Positions 1 through 6,744 of a DNA stretch of 6,744 nt are shown piece by piece (the stretch's first letter is position 1; each line of letters starts with the position of its first letter). The translations under genes and the position numbers were made by a program. The notes below the pieces were generated by a model. The model saw only the letters and a list, made by a program, of their open reading frames with translations. It was not told where the DNA came from and searched no databases. The stretch is from Planctomycetota bacterium. Lineage in GTDB: Bacteria; Planctomycetota; B15-G4; JADJEK01. The stretch spans positions 1 through 6,744 of the forward strand of contig JAEUIB010000181.1 in NCBI GenBank assembly GCA_016795255.1, written 5' to 3'.

Positions 1-545
<545 letters not shown>

Positions 546-546
546 G

Positions 547-2010
547 TCAGCTCCGAGGGGGATTCCGGATCGTCGAGAAATAGGTGCGGACGACGTCGCG
601 CATCCACGGCGCGAGCGTGCGTCGCGTGAACGGTCCGACCGGCGTCGCGCGTTCGCCGCGCGATTCCGCGTCGATGGGCGCGGCGGTGTCGGCGCGCGGT
701 TGCACGCGCTCTTGCGTGATCTTGGTGCGGCCCGGGTTCGGCTGGCCCTTCACGTGGTCGGGGATCGGCACGCCGAGCACGAGCGACGCGACGCCGCGCG
801 ACTTCTTCTGCTCGCTGGGACCACCGCGGCCGTTCGCGTCGGGGTTCGGGCGATTGCCGAAGCCGATCTGCAAGTCGCGGTTCACCGCGGGCCGGCGATC
901 GCGCAGGCTCGGCTGCAAGCCGCCGCGCGCTTCGGATTCGTCGGTGTCGTCGTCGACGTCCTCGTCCTCGTTCAGCGGCTGCTCTTCGTCGGTGCTGACC
1001 TGGTCCTTGCTCTGCCACTGCGTCGCGCCGGGGTTCTTCGACGAGCCCGAGCCCGTGCCCTTGCCGGCGGTCGAGCCCGACTCCTCGAGCTTCTTCTTCG
1101 GCGTCGCGGCGGCGTCGTCCTTCGGCTTGGGCTTCGCGGGCTTCGTCGGCTGCTTGCCGGGATCGCCGGTCTGGGTCGGATCGCTCTGCGTCGACGTGAA
1201 CCCGCGCGAATCGGACGATGCCGACGTCGGCGTTGCGTTCGCGCTCGCGCCTTCGCCGGTCTTGCCGGTGCTCTCGCGCTCGGCTTGCTTCGGCTCGCGC
1301 GCCGACGGGCGTTCGCCGCCCTGCGCCGCTTCCGCCGGCGTCCGCGGCGTCGTCGCGGTCGGCGGTCGCACGTCGCGCGGCGGCGTCTCGCGGGCCGGCG
1401 CGTCGCGCGTCTCGCTGCGCGCGCCGGTCGCCGACGCGTGCGTGCGCGTCTCGACGTCGCCGCCGCCGTCGAACACCGCGACGTGACCGAGCCACGCCAG
1501 CACGCCGCACCACAGCGCCGCTCCGAGCGGCGCGAGGATCGCGTGCGCGGGCCACGTCCGCGGCGGCGGCGCGGGCAGCCGGTACTCGGTCGCGCGGGCG
1601 AGTCCGGCCGCCGCGTCGTCGATCGCGGCTTGCTCGAACCCGCTACGCCGTTCGCGCCCGAGGAATTCGTGCGCCGCGCGCAGTCGGCCTTCGAGCCCGA
1701 GATCGTGATCGAGCCGCGCGAGGCCGTCCTCGACCGCGAGCGTCGCGAACGACGCGCGCGCGTGGACGAACGCGACGTACGCGAGCCACGGCACGAACGC
1801 GCAGGCGAGCGCGACGACGAAAGTCGGCGCGAACGTCAGGTCCGCCGCCAGCGCGAGCAGCAGCACGGCCGTCAGTGCCGCCGGTCCGATCCAGATCCAG
1901 CGCGCCGCGAACACCCACGCCCGCAGCGCGCGGCGCGCGGCCTGGTGCCGCCGCAGATCCCGCGCGATCCGCAGACCTTCGGTCTCGAGGACGTTCGGTT
2001 CGACGCTCAT
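547..2010 (-). CDS. Three-helix membrane protein with long disordered region, MoxR operon partner
   Basis: I do not recognise a named family for this 487-residue protein. Residues 1-33 are basic and probably cytoplasmic. Two hydrophobic segments follow (about 34-57 and 61-83), then an amphipathic stretch (about 85-150) and a third membrane segment (about 155-180). Residues 182-365 are low complexity, rich in Thr, Ser, Pro, Ala, Lys and Glu, and end in an acidic patch (DEEQPLNEDEDVDDDTDESE, 341-360). The C-terminal part regains normal composition: a segment with VASLVLGVPIPDHV and GRTKITQERV (about 407-437), and a final helix-like APWMRDVVRTYFSTIR (467-482). This architecture resembles the large membrane proteins (DUF4175-like) often found beside MoxR genes in planctomycetes and relatives; that comparison is from memory. 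The ATG overlaps the upstream stop as ATGA, with a GAGG seven bases ahead of it, and the TGA lies one base before the MoxR start. It is probably a membrane partner or target of the ATPase. Confidence 0.9.
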   Translation of the reverse strand: MSVEPNVLETEGLRIARDLRRHQAARRALRAWVFAARWIWIGPAALTAVLLLALAADLTFAPTFVVALACAFVPWLAYVAFVHARASFATLAVEDGLARLDHDLGLEGRLRAAHEFLGRERRSGFEQAAIDDAAAGLARATEYRLPAPPPRTWPAHAILAPLGAALWCGVLAWLGHVAVFDGGGDVETRTHASATGARSETRDAPARETPPRDVRPPTATTPRTPAEAAQGGERPSAREPKQAERESTGKTGEGASANATPTSASSDSRGFTSTQSDPTQTGDPGKQPTKPAKPKPKDDAAATPKKKLEESGSTAGKGTGSGSSKNPGATQWQSKDQVSTDEEQPLNEDEDVDDDTDESEARGGLQPSLRDRRPAVNRDLQIGFGNRPNPDANGRGGPSEQKKSRGVASLVLGVPIPDHVKGQPNPGRTKITQERVQPRADTAAPIDAESRGERATPVGPFTRRTLAPWMRDVVRTYFSTIRNPPRS

Positions 2011-4298
2011 TGCAGGTCCTCGGCCAGCGTCGGGTCGACTTGCGCCGCTTGCAGCACGGCGCCGGTCTCACGGTCGCGCAGGATCACGACGACGCTCGCC
2101 TGCCGCGGATCGACGCGCGTCGCGTGACGCGACAGTTTCGCCGCGCCGTCGGCTTCGCGGCGATCGAGGAACGTCGTGAGTTCGGTTCCGATCGAGGCCC
2201 ACGTGCGTTCGCACGCGAACTCCAGGCGTTCGTCGCTCGGCGCGAAGGTCTCGCCGTCGGGTTCGTTCGTCAGCGCCGCGCGCGCGACGTTGCGGTGGAT
2301 GACGACGCGGCTCTTGCCCGGGAACAGCACGCCGCGCTCGACCAGCAGCACCTGGACGATCGCGCCGTCGACCGGCGGACCGAGCACGACGACGTTCGCG
2401 CGCAGGCCGTTCGCGTCGGCCTTGGCGTCGATCGTGATCGCGTGGTCCGACTCGCGCGCGAGTCGCGCGGTCGCGCCGACTTTGATCGTGTCGTACGCGG
2501 CTTGCTTGTCCCGCGCCCGCGCGGCCGGCGGCAGTCGGACCATGCCGTCCATCACGTGCGCGGTCCCTTCCGCGCCGGTCGCGCGCATCGCGCGCTCCCA
2601 CTGCCGCAACCCGAGCGGATTCGCGAGCGGCGTCAGCGCCGGTTCGGGGACGTCGTACGTGACGAGCACGGCGTACTCGCGGCCGAAGTGGTCGCGCAGA
2701 CCGTCGCGCGCCAGCGCGATGCCGATCTGGCCTTCGAAATGCGCGTTCGTGAACCACTCGAGCAACAGCGTGCGGCTCGGCTTCGCGTTCTCGTCGGGCC
2801 GGAACTTCGTCGCGACGCCGAAGCCTTCGATCTTGCCCTCGATCAGCTTCTCGACGGCGTCGACCGAGAAGTCCTCGGCGTCCTCGATCTTCGACTGCAA
2901 GCGCTCGAGGCCTTCGATCGCCGCGTCGCCGCTGTCCGGCGACAGCAGCGCCTGCAGGTAGCGCGAGTACGCGCGCGTGAAGCGCCCTTCCTGTTCGTAG
3001 CAGTGCGCGAGGTCGAGGTTCAGCGGCCCGTCGTCGGGCAGGCCGAACGCGGCGGACAGCAGGTGCTTCCACGCCTCGCGCGAGCGCTGCTGTTCGAGCA
3101 GGATCGAGCCCATCCGCGCATGCAGCTTGTGCACGGATTCCGGATAGCGATCGTCGCGGCCGGCGGCGAGTCCGAGTTCGGCCGCCACCAGCGCGTCCGT
3201 CGGTCGGCCTGCCTGCTGCATCGTCTGCATGAGCTCGAGTGCGCCGGTCGCCTTCAGGTCCGCCGGCCGCGTCGCGTGGACGAACTCCATCGCCTTCTTC
3301 ACCGTCGCTTCGTCGGCGTTCTCGTCGAGCCGCAGCTCGAGCAGCCGCTGCGCGGCCTCCGGCTCCAAGCGCGCATCGCCGTGCGCTTCGAGCCACTGCG
3401 TCAGCGCTCCGCCGTCACCGTGTTCGCGCGCGCGGAAGTACTCGAGGTCCTCGGTCGGGAACTGCGGCGGAGCGGTATTCGTCCAACGCGACGTGCGGTT
3501 GACGCGGTCGACCTCGACGCGGAAATGGCGCAGCACGTTGAGCCCGATCACGCCGAACACGCCGTCGTGGTGCGTGTGCGGCACGCGTTCGGGACGGAAC
3601 GCGACGAACGGCGCGAGGTCGATGCCGCCGACGACCACCGGGCCGACGTCACCGGCCGGATGCCCGAGTTCGTCGGCGAGATCGGAGTCGACCCACGAGT
3701 CGTACTTCGCCGTGCCGAGCGCGATCGCGCCGCCGCGGCGGTCGCCGTACGCGACGGGGAACCACACCAGATCGTTGAACACGGTGATCGGCACCACGGT
3801 CGTGCCGTCGATCACCGGCGGCGGCTCGCGCGACGCTTCGCGCGGCGCGCTGAACTCGACGAAGCCCGCGGCGAGGTCGAACGTCACGTGGTAGCGCGAC
3901 AGCAGACGCGCGCCGATCGTGCCGACGACGGAGTTCTCGCCGAGTTCCTTGCTGTACCACTTCGTGAAGCGCTCGAACGCCTTGTCGTCGGCGAGCTCAC
4001 GCCGCGCCACTTCGAACTCGATGTCGGGCAGCAGCACTTTGATCGGCGTCGCGGTGCCGTCTTCGGCCTCGGCTTCGATGCCCATCGCCGCGCGGTTGTG
4101 CATCGTCAGTTCGCACGGCGCTTCGTAGTCGAGGAACAAGTTGGCCGCGATGCGCTTCTTCGCCGCCAATTGGCACGGCACGACGAGGCGACCCGCGACG
4201 ATCGACACCGGGACGCGCGCGACCTTGTCCTGCCCGAGCGCGGGCGCGACGAATGCACCGATCAGCGCGACTGCGACGACGCATCGACGAAGACCCAT
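2007..4298 (-). CDS. Secreted protein: two degenerate retropepsin-like halves, TPR-like region, cysteine-less thioredoxin-like C-terminus
   Basis: The protein has 763 residues from the ATG at 4298. A GTG at 4316 in the same frame would add six residues; I prefer the ATG because a signal peptide starts there directly (MGLRRCVVAVALIGAFVAP, cleavage probably after ALG near residue 22). Neither start has a good Shine-Dalgarno. About 30-150 and 162-275 are two retropepsin-like units. Each ends in the glycine-plus-hydrophobic motif typical of aspartyl-protease repeats (VGTIGARLLSRYHVTFDL, 125-142; GVFGVIGLNVLRHFRVEVD, 246-264). The expected D-T-G is D-Y-E in the first (FLDYEAP) and G-T-A in the second, so proteolysis is unlikely. 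About 312-472 is helical and TPR-like (LNLDLAHCYEQEGRFTRAYS). From about 508 the chain resembles the DUF1223/Omp28 thioredoxin-like group (LLLEWFTNAHFEGQIGIAL, GLRQWERAM, VQVLLVERGVLFPG), without the CxxC. It likely acts outside the cytoplasmic membrane, as a binding or scaffold protein rather than an enzyme. Its stop overlaps the next gene's start. Confidence 0.9.
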   Translation of the reverse strand: MGLRRCVVAVALIGAFVAPALGQDKVARVPVSIVAGRLVVPCQLAAKKRIAANLFLDYEAPCELTMHNRAAMGIEAEAEDGTATPIKVLLPDIEFEVARRELADDKAFERFTKWYSKELGENSVVGTIGARLLSRYHVTFDLAAGFVEFSAPREASREPPPVIDGTTVVPITVFNDLVWFPVAYGDRRGGAIALGTAKYDSWVDSDLADELGHPAGDVGPVVVGGIDLAPFVAFRPERVPHTHHDGVFGVIGLNVLRHFRVEVDRVNRTSRWTNTAPPQFPTEDLEYFRAREHGDGGALTQWLEAHGDARLEPEAAQRLLELRLDENADEATVKKAMEFVHATRPADLKATGALELMQTMQQAGRPTDALVAAELGLAAGRDDRYPESVHKLHARMGSILLEQQRSREAWKHLLSAAFGLPDDGPLNLDLAHCYEQEGRFTRAYSRYLQALLSPDSGDAAIEGLERLQSKIEDAEDFSVDAVEKLIEGKIEGFGVATKFRPDENAKPSRTLLLEWFTNAHFEGQIGIALARDGLRDHFGREYAVLVTYDVPEPALTPLANPLGLRQWERAMRATGAEGTAHVMDGMVRLPPAARARDKQAAYDTIKVGATARLARESDHAITIDAKADANGLRANVVVLGPPVDGAIVQVLLVERGVLFPGKSRVVIHRNVARAALTNEPDGETFAPSDERLEFACERTWASIGTELTTFLDRREADGAAKLSRHATRVDPRQASVVVILRDRETGAVLQAAQVDPTLAEDLQ

Positions 4299-4412
4299 GA
4301 CTTGCGCGAAGGACACGACGTTCTCGATTCGGTTGGGAGGGCGGCGCTGCGGCGGAGGGGCGTTGTGGAGCCGGTCGTTCGGATCGGGTTGCTCGAGCGG
4401 CTCGCGACTCGA

Positions 4413-5606
4413 TCAATCCTCGGCGGGCGGCAGCTCCGTTCCGGCGGGGCGCGGGCTCAGCGCCGCGGCGCGCGACGTGCCCTTCACTTCACCGAACGCC
4501 CAGTTCTCCGCGGTCATCGTGATGTCCAGATCCACGTTTCCCGGCACGCGCACGGCGACCGGATTGAAGCCGATGCTTCAGCAGTTGCCGGGGAACTTGA
4601 CCCAGAGGATGGGTTCGGGCGCGGTCCGCGGCTTGATCGCGAACGTCGGCGATGCGCCGAGCGGCATGAAGTCGACGTACTCCTCGCCGAGGCGGCCGTA
4701 GTACCAGATGTCCCACGGCGTGAACCCGATCTGGTCGCCGTCGCGCTGCGCGGCGAACTCGGCGGTGACCGGGCCGCCCCACGCGACTTCGAGCGTCGCA
4801 TTCGGCGCGACGACCATCGGCTTCGAGTGGCCGGCACGCACGGTCGCGCGCGATTCGCCGAGCACAAGGCGGCCGCTCTCGAGGCGGTACTCGCCCGCGG
4901 GGACCTTCATGCCGGCCTTCGCGCGCGAGACGTCGAACGAGTGCGCGCCGTCGACGCTGCGGACGATCGCCGCGTCGAGCTTGGCCTTGCAGGAGAAGCC
5001 GGTGCGGAGGTCGAGCGTGCCCGTCGGCCCGTCGTACGGCGCGACGTCGAGCGTCGAGCCGTCGGCCGCGACCGACACCGACAGCAGGCGATCGCCGATC
5101 GCGACGACCTTCGACAGGTAGCTCGCGACGGTCGACCTGCCGACGATCATCGCGTCGACGCCGTAGTCGTCGAAGCGACCGTTCAGGTTCTGGTCGAACA
5201 CCTGGATCGACACGTCGTCGACGCGACCGACCATCGCGCTGCCGCACGAGTACGTCCAGGCTGCGCCGGGCTCGCGCTTCAAGCGCACCGAGTACGCGAG
5301 CGAGCGGCCGTCCGCGGCGGTGCGCGCCAGCGTGACGAATCCCGTTTCGCCTTCGACCAGCGCTTCGCACGTCCCGTCCCCGTCGAGGTCGACGCGCAGC
5401 CGGTCGCCTTCCAGCGTCGTCGTGAAGCGCTCGCTGGCGCCGTGCGTCACCGCGAAGCCGGCGCCGACCTCGGCGAAGCGCTCCTGCGGCAGCAGCAGTT
5501 CGAACGTGCGGTACGCCTTCGGCTCGAGCGGGACGGTCGTCGTCCCGGCTTCGGCCGCGCTGCCGCACAGCGTCAACAGGAGGACACACGCGCTCGACGT
5601 CGTCAT
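4413..5606 (-). CDS. Putative secreted selenoprotein with Cys-Sec pair, in-frame TGA at codon 343 (unknown family)
   Basis: From the ATG at 5606, 342 codons run to a TGA at 4580-4578, followed by 54 further codons in frame and a second TGA at 4415-4413. If the first TGA is read as selenocysteine the product is 397 residues. The start has GGAG at 5617-5614, seven bases upstream. Residues 1-20 form a signal peptide (ACVLLLTLCG, then SAAEA as a cleavage region), so the protein is exported. The body is beta-rich, with two acidic loops that look calcium-binding: DLDGDGTCE (73-81) and DQNLNGRFDDYGVDA (138-152). The Sec site reads KFPGNC-U-SIGFNPVAVRVPG, a vicinal Cys-Sec pair that could form a selenenylsulfide. 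Downstream codons keep the local bias (47 of 54 end in G or C). I do not recognise the family. A 134-base gap follows the transporter gene, and about 100 bases separate it from the next gene, with no convincing terminator in either gap. The alternative is a true stop at 4578, leaving a 342-residue protein ending in Cys. The gene is near certain; readthrough is likely but unproven. Confidence 0.82.
4541..4562 (-). promoter_or_regulatory. Candidate bacterial SECIS hairpin downstream of the TGA
   Basis: Reading the mRNA strand from 4562 to 4541: CCGG, U, CGC, loop CGUGC, GCG, UG, CCGG. CCGG pairs with CCGG and CGC with GCG. The single U at 4558 can bulge or wobble-pair with G at 4545, and U at 4546 is left over. 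The loop lies 24-28 bases after the TGA and has G as its second base. Bacterial SECIS elements usually have a small apical loop about 16-37 bases past the UGA with a G in its first two positions. In E. coli fdhF a bulged U sits three base pairs below a loop containing G-U, contacted by SelB; the same spacing is seen here. In such GC-rich DNA a chance hairpin is possible, so this supports the recoding without proving it. Confidence 0.6.
4578..4580 (-). other. Candidate selenocysteine codon (recoded TGA)
   Basis: The TGA follows a TGC cysteine codon and precedes AGC ATC GGC TTC AAT. The frame stays open for 54 codons with strong third-position GC preference and a natural hydrophobic/polar alternation (SIGFNPVAVRVPG, then NVDLDITMTAENWAFGEVKG). 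The transporter, the two downstream complete genes and this gene's own final stop all use TGA, so a general reassignment of TGA is excluded and any reading here must depend on context. A simple nonsense mutation or base-call error from TGC, TGT, TGG or CGA remains possible. Confidence 0.72.
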
Positions 5607-5639
5607 GTCGGAGCTCCGGGATCGCTGGTTCGACGAGGG

Positions 5640-5661
5640 GTCCGGTCGTGGCGGGCCGGAC
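5640..5661. repeat. Six-base inverted repeat in the leader of the putative selenoprotein gene
   Basis: GTCCGG at 5640-5645 and CCGGAC at 5656-5661 are perfect complements separated by ten bases, 34-55 bases upstream of the ATG at 5606. It could be a leader hairpin, an operator for a dimeric regulator, or chance in GC-rich DNA. No T-run follows on either strand, so it is not an ordinary intrinsic terminator. Nothing else recognisable was seen in the 5607-5740 gap. Confidence 0.25.
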
Positions 5662-5740
5662 GCGCAGACGCTAACCCGCTGCCACGGACGGGGCCACGTT
5701 TCATTCCCCGTCGATCCGGGTTTTGTCGTGATCTCTGTCG

Positions 5741-6652
5741 TCACCACCGCCGCTGCAACACGAGACCCAGTCCGACGAACAGACAGATCGCCGTCAGGAC
5801 CAATTGGGGCTGGAACCGCTCGCCGAGCACGATCCGACTCGCGACCGCCGTGATGACGGGCTGCATGTAGATGAAGAACGCCGTCGTCGACGCCGGCACG
5901 CGCGCCAACGCGTAGCCGTTGAACAGGTACGCGATGACCGTCGGGAACAGCACGGCGTAGCCGATCGCGAGCCACGCCTTCTCGGCTCCCTCCCACGCCG
6001 GCGCGACGTCGACGCCGGACGCGAACCACAGCACGCTCGGCAGCGAGAACGCGTAGATCCACGCGACGAACACGAGGGCCGGCGTGCGCTCGAGCAGCCG
6101 CTTCGCGAACACGAGGTACAGCGAGTACGAAATCGCGTTCGCGAACATCAGCGCGTTGCCGAACGCATGAGCACTGAGCGTCGCGGTGCCGTCGGCGGCT
6201 CGCGCGAGGAACAACGGCGCCGAGCCCCCCATCGCGATCAGGATGCCGACGGCGCGCACACGATTCAGCCGCTCGCGGCGCAGCAGCACGGCGATTCCAT
6301 ACGTCAGCACGGGGATCAGACACATCACGAGCCCCGAGTGGATCGGCGTCGAGCGCGCCAATCCCTCGAGGAACAGACCCTGGTTCAGCGCGACGCCGAG
6401 CCACGAACAGCCGACGAAGCGCCACAGATCCTCACGCCGGATCCACGCCGCGCGACCGTGGACCGCGAACGCCAGCGCCAGCAGGATCAGGCTGCCCGCG
6501 GCAATGCGCCAGAACGCGACCGCCGACGGCGCGAACCGCTGGAACGCGAACGCCGCGAAGATCGGGAACAGCGCGAAGCAGAACTGCACCACGACCAGCG
6601 CGGCGATGCCGCGGCGGACTTCGCGGCGAGCGGATGGGGACGGCGCGAGCAT
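5741..6652 (-). CDS. EamA-domain (DMT superfamily) membrane transporter
   Basis: The 303-residue product has the length and layout of a ten-helix drug/metabolite transporter: two EamA repeats, about residues 16-148 and 162-300. The repeats carry matching signatures at their ends: GLARSTPIHSGLVMCLIPVL followed by RERLNRVRAVGILIAMGG (about 97-143) in the first, and ALARVPASTTAFFIYMQPVI followed by LGERFQPQLVLTAICLFVG (about 248-294) in the second. Such proteins sit in the cytoplasmic membrane and mostly export amino acids, other metabolites or toxic compounds; the substrate cannot be told from sequence. An in-frame TAA twelve bases ahead of the ATG at 6652 means translation cannot begin further upstream. 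No clear Shine-Dalgarno precedes it. It reads in the same direction as the following genes but is 134 bases upstream of the putative selenoprotein, so co-transcription is uncertain. Confidence 0.95.
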   Translation of the reverse strand: MLAPSPSARREVRRGIAALVVVQFCFALFPIFAAFAFQRFAPSAVAFWRIAAGSLILLALAFAVHGRAAWIRREDLWRFVGCSWLGVALNQGLFLEGLARSTPIHSGLVMCLIPVLTYGIAVLLRRERLNRVRAVGILIAMGGSAPLFLARAADGTATLSAHAFGNALMFANAISYSLYLVFAKRLLERTPALVFVAWIYAFSLPSVLWFASGVDVAPAWEGAEKAWLAIGYAVLFPTVIAYLFNGYALARVPASTTAFFIYMQPVITAVASRIVLGERFQPQLVLTAICLFVGLGLVLQRRW

Positions 6653-6728
6653 CCCGGCAGGTTACCGGGGGGGATTGGGATCGCGCTGTGACGGGATAGG
6701 AAAGGCGCGTGCGCACGGACCCGCATCG

Positions 6729-6743
6729 AAGGACGGGAACGTG
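6729..6743 (+). promoter_or_regulatory. Possible Shine-Dalgarno and GTG start of a divergent gene at the right edge
   Basis: AAGGA at 6729-6733 is followed after seven bases by GTG at 6741-6743, and the window ends one base later. Spacing and sequence suit a ribosome binding site for a plus-strand gene lying outside the window. The stretch 6653-6740 would then be a divergent intergenic region shared with the transporter gene. A competing GTG at 6709 closes after eleven codons at 6742-6744. With no coding sequence visible this stays tentative. Confidence 0.25.
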
Positions 6744-6744
6744 A

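Noticed and set aside
4299..4412. Possible intrinsic terminator between the putative selenoprotein gene and the next gene
   Set aside because: Only short four-base stems such as CGAG/CTCG can be drawn and no T-run follows, so termination here is not supported.
4578..5606. General reassignment of TGA to a sense codon in this organism
   Set aside because: TGA terminates the transporter, the retropepsin-like/TPR protein, the membrane protein and the extended frame itself, so only this one TGA appears to be read through.
1218..5870. A 1550-codon open frame on the plus strand
   Set aside because: It lies opposite four well-supported minus-strand genes, and its product is a run of Arg, Ala, Asp and Val without domains or hydrophobic patterning. 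Such antisense openness is expected where minus-strand codons nearly all end in G or C.
5607..6425. Upstream extension of the putative selenoprotein frame to codon 6425
   Set aside because: The extension overlaps the transporter gene in another frame and is Arg-rich. The ATG at 5606 has a Shine-Dalgarno and a signal peptide directly after it.
6675..6702. Plus-strand promoter-like pair TTGGGA and TAGGAA with a 16-base spacer
   Set aside because: The -10 match is poor and no divergent gene is visible to confirm it.

Overview
The window is very GC-rich bacterial DNA. Every gene I can support lies on the minus strand, so the window reads right to left. High GC, variable Shine-Dalgarno use, secreted proteins with calcium-loop-like D-x-N-x-N-G repeats, degenerate retropepsin-like domains fused to repeats, and a MoxR ATPase beside a membrane protein with a long disordered tail all fit a planctomycete-like environmental bacterium. 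That placement is an inference from style, not a demonstrated taxonomy.

Layout from right to left: (1) 6652-5741, a ten-helix EamA/DMT-family membrane transporter; (2) 5606-4413, a secreted protein whose frame is interrupted by one TGA directly after a cysteine and then continues for 54 clearly coding codons; (3) 4298-2007, a secreted multidomain protein with two degenerate retropepsin-like halves, a TPR-like middle and a thioredoxin-like C-terminal domain without active-site cysteines; (4) 2010-547, a three-helix membrane protein with a long low-complexity region; (5) 545 to the left edge, the N-terminal part of a MoxR-family AAA+ ATPase. Genes 3, 4 and 5 are packed end to end (an ATGA overlap, then a one-base gap), so they are almost certainly one operon. 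Gene 2 sits about 100 bases upstream of gene 3 and may belong to it.

The main find is gene 2. The TGA at 4580-4578 looks like a selenocysteine codon and would give a Cys-Sec pair (C342-U343). About 87% of the 54 codons after it end in G or C, the translated segment looks like ordinary beta-rich protein, and a 22-base hairpin begins 15 bases after the TGA. That hairpin has a U three base pairs below a small G-U-containing loop, the arrangement of a bacterial SECIS element. The other four visible stops in the window are all TGA, so the code as a whole is not reassigned. I do not recognise the protein family, so it may be an undescribed selenoprotein. No selA, selB, selC or selD gene is in the window, so the recoding remains an inference.

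MoxR ATPases usually act with vWA-domain and membrane partners in chaperone-like or envelope-stress systems. The two upstream proteins here are probably envelope partners of this ATPase, but their exact job cannot be read from sequence.
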